Shown one piece after another: positions 16,880-29,262 of a DNA stretch of 64,000 bases (the first letter of the stretch is position 1; every line of letters begins with the position of its first letter). A program made the translations under genes and the position numbers. Under the pieces are notes generated by a model. The model worked only from the letters and a program-made list of their open reading frames with translations. It was not told where the DNA came from and made no database searches. The stretch comes from Paracoccus spongiarum (GTDB taxonomy: Bacteria > Pseudomonadota > Alphaproteobacteria > Rhodobacterales > Rhodobacteraceae). The stretch lies in assembly GCF_030732095.1 (NCBI RefSeq), contig NZ_JAVAMQ010000013.1, forward strand, positions 27,855 through 91,854. The letters are read 5' to 3'.

Positions 16880-17217
16880 CCGGCCCCTCGGCGCCGCCGG
16901 CAGGGATTGACCGTTTGCCAACGCTGCGTGCGTTGTCGGTGTACAGGCTGTGCACCCGCTGTGCCGCGCCGGTGCCTCGCCGGTGCACCCGCCGTGCCCT
17001 TCAGGATCAGGGGCTTGCGGCCCGTTCCTCGCGCGGTGCAACAGCCCCCCCCGCCCAGCCGTTGCCACCCGTTGCCATCCGTCGCGCAACGCTGCACCCG
17101 GTCGGCACCGCGGCGGGAATTTTCCCGGCTGCCGTCCGTCGGCAGGCATATGTCACTTTTGTGACGCAGCCGGTCGCCGCGGTTCCCGGGCGTGTGAACG
17201 AGGATGGAGACTGTCCC
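16880..17217. other. 338-base leader region with two palindromes
   Basis: No supportable gene. The right half holds two inverted repeats close to the next gene: CGGGAA-TT-TTCCCG at 17114-17127 and GTCAC-TTTT-GTGAC at 17152-17165. The left half is GC-rich and contains only low-complexity out-of-frame coding. An upstream extension of the next gene through this stretch looks non-coding (frequent Cys/Arg/Pro and no domain). Confidence 0.7.
17152..17165. promoter_or_regulatory. Palindrome upstream of the PycTM-propeller gene
   Basis: GTCAC-TTTT-GTGAC is a perfect 5-base inverted repeat that ends 52 bases before the ATG at 17218. It is a possible operator. No bound factor can be named. Confidence 0.4.
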
Positions 17218-19005
17218 ATGGCCAAGAAGAAATCACGCTCCGACGCAGCCGCCGAGGCAAGGACCGATCGCGCGTCGGACGACGCCGCAGGCACCGGGGC
17301 GATGCCGGACGCGACCCCGGAACAGGCGCACGCGGCGTCGGCCGACGCCGCGTCCGACGCGCCCTCCGAGGATCCGGGCGCGCCGCAGGAGGGCGACCCG
17401 CCCCGGCCCGCGCCCCCCGAGCCCGAACCCGAACCCGCCCCCGCCGCCGAGAAGAAGATGGGCACGTCGAAGGCGGTCGAGACCATGTTCAAGAATGCCT
17501 ACCGGGCCGAGCTCGACACCATCGCCCTGGCCGCGACCAAGGCCAACATCATGATTTCGCTGAACGGTTTCATCATCTCGGCGCTGATGATCTCGGGCGC
17601 GTTCATCTTTGCCTCCTCGCCGGCCTTCCTGCTGCCGGCCGGGGTGTTCCTGATCACCGCCGCCAGTTCCATCGTCTTCGCGCTGCTGTCGGCCTCGCCC
17701 GAACGGGCCGATCTGCTGCGCAGCGTGGCGGGCTGGGCGCGGGCGGTGGCGGGGCGCCGGGCCCGGCTGCGCGACCTGCGCGCCCATGTCCTGCAGGCGC
17801 GCCAGGCGACGCCCTCGGACCGGGTGAACATCCTGATCTACGAGGATCGCGTGCGCCTGACCCGCGAGGATTACTGGCAGAAGATGCAGGACCTGATCGG
17901 AAACCGCGAACAGGTCTATTACAGCATGAGCGACCAGCTCTATTGGCTGGGCGCGATGGCCGACCGCAAGTTCCGGCTGCTGAACCTCTCCTACACGGTG
18001 TTCCGCTGGGGCCTGCTGGTGTCGCTGGTCAGCTTTCTCGCTCTGAAATCGGTGCTGGGCATCCTCGCCACCCGGTCCGGGACCGCCGATCTGCGGCTGC
18101 GCAACCTCGGCATCGGCGCGTTCGAGCAGATCTACGAGCCCTCGGCCGTCCAGCAACTGCCCGACGGCCGCCTGCTGGTCGTCGAGGACGAGGCGACCCG
18201 CGCGATGAGCGTGCTGACCATCGGCGCGGACGGGGCGCTGGCCGAGGACAAGGCCACCGGCACCCGGCTGATGCGCGGGATGGGGCGCAAGATGTCCGAT
18301 CTCGAGGGGCTGTCGCTGGACGATGCCGGCAATGTCTATGCGGTGACCTCGCATTCGCTGACGAACGAGGGCGAGCGCAAGGCAGATCGCGAACAATTGC
18401 TGCGTTTTCAGGTCTCGGGCGCGTCGATCGGCGCGATCCGCAGCGTCGGCGGCCTGCGCGACGCGATGGCCGGCGATGCCGGACTGCGCGCCGCCATCGA
18501 GGCGCGGGCCGGGCAGGCGCCGGACTTTTCGGACCTGAACATCGAGGGGCTGGCCTATCACGTCCCGACCGGGCGGCTGTATCTGGGCCTGCGCGACCCG
18601 CGCGCGGGCGAGGCGTCGCTGATCGTGGTGATCGACAATCCCGACCGCATGTTCGAGACCGGCGAGGCGCCGCGCTTTGGTGATCCGGTGCTGCTGGACC
18701 TGCGTGGCGGCGGCATCCGCGCGCTCAGCTATGATCCGGTGCTGGGCAGCTTCCTGATCGTCAACGAGATCGAGGGCTACGAGAACAACCGCTATTCGCA
18801 ACTGTGGTCCTGGAGCGGCAATCCCGACCACGCGCCCGAGCCGGTCGCGCTGCCCGACATCATCAACCTCAACAACGTCGAGTCGATCGATTCGATCATG
18901 GTGCAGGGCGTGCCGCACATCCTGCTGATGAGCGACGAGGGCAGCGAGAAGAAGAACGAGCCGGCGCGCTACATGATGCTGGACTATGGCCAGTTGAAGG
19001 ACTGA
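17218..19005 (+). CDS. Pycsar-effector-like (PycTM/DUF5706) membrane domain fused to a DUF3616-type beta-propeller
   Basis: 595 residues. Residues 1-80 are charged, Pro/Glu-rich and disordered. Residues 81-283 match the Pycsar transmembrane effector family: KANIMISLNGFIIS (residues 108-121, start of TM1), a second helix to about 158, then VNILIYED, YWQKMQDLI, QVYYSMSDQLYWLGAMA and a third helix starting FRWGLLVSLVSFLAL (262 onward). Residues 295-595 resemble DUF3616 propellers: MSDLEGLSLDDAGNVYAVTS, then DLNIEGLAYHVPTGRLYLG and SQLWSWSG. No nucleotide cyclase gene is adjacent (iscR upstream, purQ downstream), so it is not an ordinary Pycsar pair. The ATG was chosen because the domain and the basic MAKKKSR start fit. 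The function is unknown. Confidence 0.75.
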   Translation: MAKKKSRSDAAAEARTDRASDDAAGTGAMPDATPEQAHAASADAASDAPSEDPGAPQEGDPPRPAPPEPEPEPAPAAEKKMGTSKAVETMFKNAYRAELDTIALAATKANIMISLNGFIISALMISGAFIFASSPAFLLPAGVFLITAASSIVFALLSASPERADLLRSVAGWARAVAGRRARLRDLRAHVLQARQATPSDRVNILIYEDRVRLTREDYWQKMQDLIGNREQVYYSMSDQLYWLGAMADRKFRLLNLSYTVFRWGLLVSLVSFLALKSVLGILATRSGTADLRLRNLGIGAFEQIYEPSAVQQLPDGRLLVVEDEATRAMSVLTIGADGALAEDKATGTRLMRGMGRKMSDLEGLSLDDAGNVYAVTSHSLTNEGERKADREQLLRFQVSGASIGAIRSVGGLRDAMAGDAGLRAAIEARAGQAPDFSDLNIEGLAYHVPTGRLYLGLRDPRAGEASLIVVIDNPDRMFETGEAPRFGDPVLLDLRGGGIRALSYDPVLGSFLIVNEIEGYENNRYSQLWSWSGNPDHAPEPVALPDIINLNNVESIDSIMVQGVPHILLMSDEGSEKKNEPARYMMLDYGQLKD

Positions 19006-19077
19006 GGCGGCGCCGCCTCTTTCCGGGCTGCGCATCATGCGCTAAGGGGACGGCAACCCCCAGCCGGAGCACGCGCC

Positions 19078-19746
19078 ATGAAAGCCGCCGTCATCACCTT
19101 TCCCGGATCGAACTGCGACCGCGATCTGGCGGTCGCGCTGCAGCAGGCCGGGGCCGAGGTCAGCCGCGTCTGGCACAAGGACGAGGCGCTGCCCGCCGGC
19201 ACCGATCTGGTCGCCGTGCCGGGCGGGTTCTCCTATGGCGACTACCTGCGCTGCGGAGCCATCGCCGCGCATTCGCCGATCGCCGCCGCGCTGCGTGCCC
19301 ACGCGGCGGCCGGCGGCCATGTGCTGGGCATCTGCAACGGCTTTCAGGTGCTGACCGAGCTGGGCCTGCTGCCCGGCGCGCTGATGCGCAACCGGGGCCT
19401 GACCTTCCTGTGCCGCCCCGCCGTGCTGGAGGTGGCCACGACCGACAGCGCCTTCACCGCGGGCTATGCGACGGGCCAGCGGATCACCGTGCCGGTCGCC
19501 CATCACGACGGCAACTACCAGATCGGGGCCGAGGGGCTGGCGGAACTGCGCGATCAGGACCGCATCGCCTTCACCTATGCCCCCGCCATCAACGGCTCGG
19601 TCGGCGACATCGCCGGCGTGCTGTCGGCGAATCGCCGCGTGCTGGGCATGATGCCGCATCCCGAACGGGCAGCCGATCCGGTGCTGGGCGGGCAGGACGG
19701 GGCGGCGCTGTTTTCCGCCCTTGTCGGTGCGCTGGCGAACGCCTGA
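19078..19746 (+). CDS. purQ: Phosphoribosylformylglycinamidine synthase, glutaminase subunit
   Basis: 222 residues. PurQ supplies ammonia from glutamine to PurL in the fourth step of purine synthesis. VITFPGSNCDRD starts the protein. The class I amidotransferase nucleophile is Cys86 in LGICNGFQ, and His/Glu lie in MMPHPERA near residue 192. PurS and PurL are not in the window. The gene stands apart from its usual purS partner. Confidence 0.96.
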   Translation: MKAAVITFPGSNCDRDLAVALQQAGAEVSRVWHKDEALPAGTDLVAVPGGFSYGDYLRCGAIAAHSPIAAALRAHAAAGGHVLGICNGFQVLTELGLLPGALMRNRGLTFLCRPAVLEVATTDSAFTAGYATGQRITVPVAHHDGNYQIGAEGLAELRDQDRIAFTYAPAINGSVGDIAGVLSANRRVLGMMPHPERAADPVLGGQDGAALFSALVGALANA

Positions 19747-19865
19747 CTTGAGCGGGCGCGATTCTGCGCCTAGATTGCGTCAGTTAGCGATTTCGTCGGA
19801 ATGACGCGGTGATCGAGGATCGGGAAGGCAGCGACGGCACGTCCGATCGGGCGGAAGGCGGCGGG

Positions 19866-21605
19866 ATGCAGCCGACGAATCCGTGGTGGCTGCGCTCGGC
19901 CGTGGTGCTGATCTTCCTGACTGCGCTGGCCTCGATCTGGGTGACGAACAGCTGGCTGACCGAACGCTTTGCCGAGAACACCCGCGTCGGCGCCGATCTG
20001 CGGCTGGCGCTGTATACCGGCAACCTGCGGTCGGAACTGGATCGCAACGAGGTGGTGCCGCTGCTGCTGGCGCGCGACCCGGCCCTGATCGGGGCGCTGA
20101 ACAGCAACGACTATTCGACCACCTCGGCCCGGCTGATCGCCGCGCAGAAGGAAATCGGCGCCGCCTCGATCCGGCTGCTGGATGCCTCGGGTCGCACGGT
20201 CGGCTCGACCGACCGCTACCAGATCGGCACCAACAACGTCGCCTCGCCCTATTACGTCGAGGCGCTGCGGTCGCGCGACACGGTGTTCACCGCCTCGACC
20301 ACCGACACGGGGGCCTATGAATTCAACCACTCCCGGGCGATCATCGCCGATGGCAAGACCCTCGGCGTGATCGTGGTGGGCGCCGACCTGACCCAGCTGG
20401 AGCGGTCCTGGTCAGGCATCGCGGATGCGGTCGTGGTGACCGACAGCGAGGGCGCGATCATCCTGTCGACCGAGCCGCGCTGGCGGGGCCTGACGCTGGA
20501 ACAGGCGCTCGAGGTGCGCTCGGCGCCGTCCGCGATCCAGCGCGCCTTCCAGGTGACCGCCGACTGGACCTCGCCGCCCGCGGACGCCTATCTGCGCGGC
20601 CGCGCGGTGATGCAGAACGAGGCGCGGATCGCCTTTCGCGGCTGGAAGATGATCAGCTTCACCACCTACACCTCGACCCGCGAGCGGGTGAACGCGGTCC
20701 TCGCGCTGGAGATCATGGGCTTTGCGATGCTGCTGGCCGCGACCTTCTGGCTGCTGTCGCGGCGGGCGCGGATGCAATCGGTCGCCTACATGCGCGAATC
20801 AGCCGATCTGCGCGCCCTGAACGCGCGGCTGACGCGCGAGATCGCCGAACGCGAGCGGGTGCAGAAGGAACTGCGCGTGGCCGAGCAGACCGTGCAGCAA
20901 TCGTCGAAGCTGGCCGCCCTCGGCGAGATGTCGGCCGGCGTCAGCCACGAACTGAACCAGCCGCTGGCGGCGATGAAGACCTATCTGGCCGGGGCGCGGC
21001 TGCTGCTGCAACGGGGCCGCCCCGAGGAGGCGCTGTCGAGTTTCCAGCGCATCGACGACCTGATCGAGCGGATGGGCGCGATCACGAGGCAGCTGAAATC
21101 CTATGCCCGCAAGGGCGGCGAGGCGGTTGAACCCGTCGATCTGCGGGCCGCCGTCAGCAGCGCCCTGACCATGATGGAGCCGCAGCTGCGATCGCGCACG
21201 ATCCGGGTGACGCGCAACGTCCCGCGCGGCCGGGTGATGGTCATGGCCGACCGCATCCGGCTGGAACAGGTCATCATCAACCTGCTGCGAAACGCCGTCG
21301 ATGCGGTCCGCGACCGCCGCGACGCCCGCATCGAGATCACCGTCGAGGCCGGCGCTCACGCCTATGTGTCCGTTCGCGACAACGGCCCGGGTGTCTCTGA
21401 CCTCGAAAAGCTGTTTGAACCCTTCTGGACCACCAAGAAGCCCGGTGAGGGCACCGGGCTGGGGCTGGCGATCTCGTCCACCATCGTGGCCGATTTCGGG
21501 GGCCGCCTGACCGCCCGCAACGACAGCGAGGGCGGCGCGGTCTTCCAGGTCGAATTGCCGCTGCACCGTCCCGAACAGCCGCGCGCGCCGCTGGCCGCCG
21601 AATGA
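19866..21605 (+). CDS. dctB: C4-dicarboxylate-type sensor histidine kinase
   Basis: 579 residues. TM1 (residues 7-28) and TM2 (about 278-300) flank a periplasmic double-Cache sensor domain. Then follow a coiled linker, the HisKA box with SAGVSHELNQP (His361), N box NLLRNAVDAV, G1 DNGPGV and G2 GTGLGLAIS. It phosphorylates the DctD-type regulator encoded 19 bases downstream. GGAAGG at 19853-19858 supports the ATG at 19866. A GTG at 19809 would add 19 residues. The dctPQM transporter that DctB normally controls is not nearby, so the signal may differ. Confidence 0.88.
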   Translation: MQPTNPWWLRSAVVLIFLTALASIWVTNSWLTERFAENTRVGADLRLALYTGNLRSELDRNEVVPLLLARDPALIGALNSNDYSTTSARLIAAQKEIGAASIRLLDASGRTVGSTDRYQIGTNNVASPYYVEALRSRDTVFTASTTDTGAYEFNHSRAIIADGKTLGVIVVGADLTQLERSWSGIADAVVVTDSEGAIILSTEPRWRGLTLEQALEVRSAPSAIQRAFQVTADWTSPPADAYLRGRAVMQNEARIAFRGWKMISFTTYTSTRERVNAVLALEIMGFAMLLAATFWLLSRRARMQSVAYMRESADLRALNARLTREIAERERVQKELRVAEQTVQQSSKLAALGEMSAGVSHELNQPLAAMKTYLAGARLLLQRGRPEEALSSFQRIDDLIERMGAITRQLKSYARKGGEAVEPVDLRAAVSSALTMMEPQLRSRTIRVTRNVPRGRVMVMADRIRLEQVIINLLRNAVDAVRDRRDARIEITVEAGAHAYVSVRDNGPGVSDLEKLFEPFWTTKKPGEGTGLGLAISSTIVADFGGRLTARNDSEGGAVFQVELPLHRPEQPRAPLAAE

Positions 21606-21624
21606 TGACGAGAGAGGAAAGCCG

Positions 21625-22950
21625 ATGTCCCGCAAACTGAAGATCGCGATCGTCGACGATGAACCGGACATGCGGGAATCGATCAGCCAGTGGCTGGTGC
21701 TGTCCGGCTTCGAGACCGAGACCTATGCCAGCGCCGAGGACGCGCTGAAGGTGATCGGCGCCGACTGGCCGGGGGTCGTGGTGTCCGACATCCGCATGCC
21801 CGGCATGGACGGCATCGCCTTCCTCAAGCGCCTGATGGGGCTGGATTCGGGGCTGCCGGTGATCCTGATCACCGGGCATGGCGACGTGCCGATGGCGGTC
21901 GAGGCGATGCGCCTCGGCGCGATGGACTTCATGGAAAAGCCCTTCAATCCCGACCGCATGACCGCGCTGGCCAAGAAGGCCACGCAGGCGCGGCGCATGA
22001 CGCTGGACAACCGGGCGTTGCGCCGCGATCTCAGCGAGGGTCAGCAGGTCATGTCCAAGCTGATCGGCGCCAGCCCGGTGATGGACCGGCTGCGCGAGGA
22101 CATCCTGGATCTGGGGCAGGCCGACGGCCATGTGCTGATCGACGGCGAGACCGGCACCGGCAAGACGCTGGTGGCCCATGCGCTGCATGCCGTCGGGCCG
22201 CGGGCCTCGAAGAAGTTCGTGCCGATCTCCTGCGCGGCCTACAACGACGAGGCGCTGTCGGCGCGGCTGTTCGGGCCGATCGAGGACGGCCTGCCGGCGG
22301 TCGAGGAGGCGCGCGGCGGCACCCTGTGCCTCGAGGATATCGAGGCACTGTCCGAACCGCTTCAGGCGCGCCTTCTGGCCTTCATCAGCGATCAGGGCAC
22401 GCCCGCCGAAACCCGCATCATCGCCATTTCGAATGCCCGCGGCGAGGGCCGCAAGGCCGAGGACTCGCTGCGCCCCGACCTTTTCTACCGGTTGTCGGCG
22501 CTGAAGATCACCCTGCCGCCGCTGCGGGCGCGGGGCGAGGACATCCTGGCGCTGTTCACCCGCATGACCGAGCAGTTCAGCGAGGAATACGGCTGCGAGC
22601 CGCCCCAGGTCAGCGCGCAGGAGGCCGCGCAGCTGCTGCAGGCGCCCTGGCCGGGCAATATCCGCCAGCTGATCAACGTCGCCGAACGCGCGGTGCTGCA
22701 GAACCGGCGCGGATCGGGCAGCATCGCCTCGTTGCTGATGGCCGATGGAGACGACAACCAGCAGGCGACGACGACCGAGGGCAAGCCGCTGAAGGAATAT
22801 GTCGAAAGCTTCGAGAAGATGCTGATCGACAACACCATGCGCCGCCACAAGGGCAGCATCGCCGGCGTCATGGACGAGTTGTGCCTGCCGCGCCGGACGC
22901 TGAACGAGAAGATGGCGAAATACGGGCTGTCGCGCGGCGATTACCTCTAG
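21625..22950 (+). CDS. dctD: DctD-family response regulator lacking the sigma54-contact loop
   Basis: 441 residues. Receiver domain with phospho-acceptor Asp55 (VVVSDIRMPGMDG), AAA+ domain with Walker A GETGTGKT (174-181), and a C-terminal Fis-type helix-turn-helix (GSIAGVMDELCLPRRTLNEK). The GAFTGA loop that contacts sigma54 is absent. Between LFG (215-217) and GGTL (231-234) only 13 residues remain, where about two dozen including GAFTGA are usual. Walker B reads LCLEDIE instead of LFLDEI. It therefore probably does not drive sigma54 promoters and may act through the housekeeping polymerase, as NtrC does in Rhodobacter capsulatus. It pairs with dctB. Confidence 0.88.
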   Translation: MSRKLKIAIVDDEPDMRESISQWLVLSGFETETYASAEDALKVIGADWPGVVVSDIRMPGMDGIAFLKRLMGLDSGLPVILITGHGDVPMAVEAMRLGAMDFMEKPFNPDRMTALAKKATQARRMTLDNRALRRDLSEGQQVMSKLIGASPVMDRLREDILDLGQADGHVLIDGETGTGKTLVAHALHAVGPRASKKFVPISCAAYNDEALSARLFGPIEDGLPAVEEARGGTLCLEDIEALSEPLQARLLAFISDQGTPAETRIIAISNARGEGRKAEDSLRPDLFYRLSALKITLPPLRARGEDILALFTRMTEQFSEEYGCEPPQVSAQEAAQLLQAPWPGNIRQLINVAERAVLQNRRGSGSIASLLMADGDDNQQATTTEGKPLKEYVESFEKMLIDNTMRRHKGSIAGVMDELCLPRRTLNEKMAKYGLSRGDYL

Positions 22951-23061
22951 ACCGCAGCCGGCGCCGCGGCAGGTCGCGCGGTGTCCGGCCGGATACCGGG
23001 CGCCCTTGCGTCACGGGCGCGCCGGCGCTAACTGCGGCCTGAACGTCGAAAGGCACGCCCC

Positions 23062-24264
23062 ATGACCGACCGCCCTGCCAAAGGCACCGACCGCGCCCTG
23101 CATCCGCGCACCAAGGCCGTCCACCACGGCACCCGCCGCAGCCAGTATGGCGAGATGGCCGAGGCGATCTTCCTGACCCAGGGCTTCGTCTACGACAACG
23201 CGGCGCAGGCCGAGGCGCGCTTTGTCGAGACCGGCCCGGACGAGTTCATCTATGCCCGCTATGGCAACCCGACCAGCCGCATGTTCGAGGATCGCATCGC
23301 GGCACTGGAAGGCACCGAGGACGCCTTTGCCACGGCCAGCGGCATGGCCGCCGTCAACGGCGCGATGTTTTCCATGTGCGGGCCGGGCGATCACGTCGTC
23401 GCGGCGCGGGCGCTGTTCGGATCCTGCCTCTATGTGCTGGAACTGCTGGCGAAATTCGGGGTCGAGGTCAGCTTCGTCGATGGCACCGATCTGGACCAGT
23501 GGCAGGCGGCGATCCGGCCGGGGACCAAGGCCGTGTTCTTCGAATCCGTGTCGAACCCCGGGCTCGAGGTGATCGACATGCGCGCGGTGGCCGACTTGGC
23601 CCATGCGGCGGGCGCGGTGGTGGTGGCCGACAACGTCTTTGCCACCCCGGTGTTTTCGCGGGCCGTGGAGCTGGGGGCCGATATCGTCGTCTACTCCGCG
23701 ACCAAGCATATCGATGGCGGCGGCCGGGCGCTGGCCGGGGTGATCTGCGGCAGCCGCGACTATATCCGCGGCACGGTCGAGCCGTATCTGAAGCACACGG
23801 GTGGCGCGATCAGCCCGTTCCACAGCTGGATCATGCTGAACGGGCTGGCGACGATGGACCTGCGGGTGCGCGCCCAGGCCGACAGCGCGCTGGCGATCGC
23901 CCGCGCCCTGCAGGGCCACCCGGCGCTGCGGCGGGTGATCTATCCGGGCCTGCCCGACCATCCCCAGCATGATCTGGCCATGGCGCAGATGGGCGGATCG
24001 GGCGGCACGATGATCGCGGTTGAGGTCGCGGGCGGCAAGGACGCCGCCTTTGCGGCGCTGGACCGGCTGCGGATCATCAAGATCTCGAACAACCTGGGCG
24101 ATGCGAAGTCGATCGTGACCCATCCCGCCACCACCACCCATCAGCGCCTGCCCGAGGCGGCCAAGGCGCATCTGGGCATCACGCCGGGCCTGCTGCGGCT
24201 GTCGGTCGGGCTGGAGGATGCGGGCGATCTGGTGGCCGATCTGACCCGGGCGCTGGAGGGCTGA
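23062..24264 (+). CDS. metZ: O-succinylhomoserine sulfhydrylase
   Basis: 400 residues, a PLP enzyme of the Cys/Met-metabolism class. YARYGNPTSRMFEDRIAALE lies near residue 66, the PLP phosphate site is SGMAAVNGAM near residue 93, and the PLP lysine is Lys215 in YSATKHIDGGGRAL. The start HPRTKAVHHGTRRSQ and the length fit MetZ. It makes homocysteine from O-succinylhomoserine and sulfide. AAAGG lies upstream of the ATG. It stands alone, and no SAM riboswitch was recognised in the 111 bases before it. Confidence 0.93.
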   Translation: MTDRPAKGTDRALHPRTKAVHHGTRRSQYGEMAEAIFLTQGFVYDNAAQAEARFVETGPDEFIYARYGNPTSRMFEDRIAALEGTEDAFATASGMAAVNGAMFSMCGPGDHVVAARALFGSCLYVLELLAKFGVEVSFVDGTDLDQWQAAIRPGTKAVFFESVSNPGLEVIDMRAVADLAHAAGAVVVADNVFATPVFSRAVELGADIVVYSATKHIDGGGRALAGVICGSRDYIRGTVEPYLKHTGGAISPFHSWIMLNGLATMDLRVRAQADSALAIARALQGHPALRRVIYPGLPDHPQHDLAMAQMGGSGGTMIAVEVAGGKDAAFAALDRLRIIKISNNLGDAKSIVTHPATTTHQRLPEAAKAHLGITPGLLRLSVGLEDAGDLVADLTRALEG

Positions 24265-24382
24265 GGCGTGCGATGGTGCGCCGGCGGGACGCAATCGCCG
24301 GCGATCTGGTCGCAGGGGGTTCAGAAATCGCGCGGGACCGCCCATATTGCGGGATGACATCCCGCGGAGAGAGGATCACCGC

Positions 24383-25360
<978 letters not shown>

Positions 25361-25380
25361 GATCTGCGTCCCGCGGACGC

Positions 25381-25433
25381 CGGGGGGCTTCGCGCCCCCC
25401 GGACCCCCCGCGGGATATTTGCGCCAAGGCAAA
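25381..25433 (+). repeat. Dispersed hairpin-plus-tail element, copy 1
   Basis: A GGGGGG-CTTCGCG-CCCCCC hairpin is followed by GGACCCCCC, then GATATTTGCGCCAAGGCAAA. It lies directly after folE2 and before the helicase gene. The same layout recurs at 47867, 48057 (inverted) and 51739. The hairpin could terminate folE2 transcription. Confidence 0.85.
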
Positions 25434-25437
25434 TTAC

Positions 25438-25452
25438 GAACGGACCATGACC
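25438..25452. promoter_or_regulatory. Near-match to an alphaproteobacterial SOS box
   Basis: GAAC-N7-GACC, one base off the LexA consensus GAAC-N7-GAAC, lies 41 bases before the start of the UvrD/PcrA-type helicase gene. A weak candidate only. Confidence 0.25.
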
Positions 25453-25492
25453 AAGGCTTTCCCCGGCGCGGTCGCGGGCCTATGGTGGGCGG

Positions 25493-27868
<2,376 letters not shown>

Positions 27869-27877
27869 CCCCGACGC

Positions 27878-29139
27878 CTAGGTCAGCAGATCCTCAAGCA
27901 CCAGCGCCATGACCTTGGCGCTGTCCAGCATGTCGGTCACGCCGATCCATTCATCGGGCTGATGCGCCAGGTCCAGCACGCCGGGCCCATAGGCGATGCA
28001 GTTCCGAGCTTGCCGATGCGGTCGATATGCTTCTGGTCATAGGTGCCGGGGCTGACCACATAATCCGCCTCGCGGCCCAGCACGCGCTGGATCGCGGCGG
28101 CGGTGGTGCGCACGACCGGCGCCTCGCGGTCGGTCATCGAGGGCACCACCTCGAACAGGTCGCGGACCTCGTAGCGAAAGCCGGGCCGCTGCGCCCTGAC
28201 CCGTTCCAGCAGCGCCGTGACCTCGGCCTTCACCTCGGCCAGATCCTCCTCGATCAGGAAGCGGCGGTCGATGACGATGCGGCAGCGGTCGGGCACGCAG
28301 GGGGTCGGCAGGCCGGTATAGTCCGCGGCCTGTTCCGCCGCACCGCCATGGATGGCGTTGATGTTCAGCGTCGAGGACCGCGCGCCTTCGGGGATCACCG
28401 GCATCTCGGTCTGCTTGCCGGCCAGCAGCGGCCACAGCCTCGCCTCCATCTCGGCCAGAACGGCGCCCATGTGGCGGACCGCGCAATCGCCAAGGAACGG
28501 CATCGAGCCGTGGGCAATGCGGCCCTGGGTCTCGATCTCGGCCCACCAGACGCCGCGATGGCCAAGGCAGATGCGGTCCTTGTGCAGCGGTTCGGGGATG
28601 ATGACGTGATCGACATGGGCGAAGGCGCCCTGCCCGGCCAGATAGGCGACGCCGCCATAGCCGCCCGATTCCTCGTCGGCGGTGGCGCTGATCTCGATCT
28701 GGCCGGCATGGTCGGGATGGGTGGCGACGAAGGCCTCGGCGGCGATGATGCTGGCGGCCAGCCCGCCCTTCATGTCGCAGGCGCCGCGGCCATAGATGCG
28801 GTCGCCGTCCAGTTCGCCGCCGAAGGGGTCGCGCGTCCAGCCATGGCCCACCTCGACCACGTCGTGATGGCTGTTGAAATGCACGCAATCGCCGCGCCGC
28901 GCGCCGGGCCTGCGGGCGACGATGTTCCAGCGCGGCCAGCGGTCGCTGTCGCCCGGCGTGCCGGTCGCGCGGATCATCTCGCAGCGCCAGCCCTGCGGCG
29001 CCAGCCTGGCCTGGAGATAGTCGCAGATCTCGCGGTAATTGCGGCCCGGCGGGTTCAGCGTCGGGATGCGGATCAGGTCCTGCGTCAGCGCGATCAACTC
29101 GTCGCGGCGCGCGTCGATGGCATCTGTCAGGCGGTTCAT
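27878..29139 (-). pseudogene. ArgE/DapE-family (M20) deacylase with a single-base frameshift
   Basis: The frame from ATG 29139 runs through M20 motifs (HFNSHHDVVEVGHGW, YGRGACDMKGG, SATADEESGGYGG) to QKHIDRIGKL, then breaks near 28004-28008. Read in the next frame the protein continues NCIAYGPGVLDLAHQPDEW and then on to the stop at 27878-27880, giving the conserved C-terminal metal-binding end (His in LAHQPDEW). The total of 1262 bases is one short of a multiple of three, so one base is missing. Without correction the chain is 400 residues with a meaningless tail and no C-terminal His. It is either a recent inactivation or a sequencing error. It converges with the helicase gene, with 9 bases between stops. 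Confidence 0.88.
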
Positions 29140-29262
29140 GCCGCAAGGCTAGGCCGGCGGGCGGATGCTGGCAACCGCGATTGTCGGCCGATAGGCAGCA
29201 GCGCCCCTTGCGCCTGCGGGGCAGCGGCCTAACATCCTGACAAACATTGGAGGGAGGCCGTG

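Noticed and set aside
16915..17217. In-frame N-terminal extension of the PycTM-propeller gene by about 100 residues
   Set aside because: The added sequence is Cys/Arg/Pro-rich without domain character and covers two palindromes. The ATG at 17218 starts a sensible basic protein.
17218..19746. A complete Pycsar defence pair
   Set aside because: No pyrimidine cyclase gene lies next to the effector-like gene. The neighbours are iscR and purQ, so only the domain resemblance is claimed.
22951..23061. SAM riboswitch upstream of metZ
   Set aside because: No SAM-II-like conserved core (pseudoknot or AAAG elements) was visible in the GC-rich spacer.
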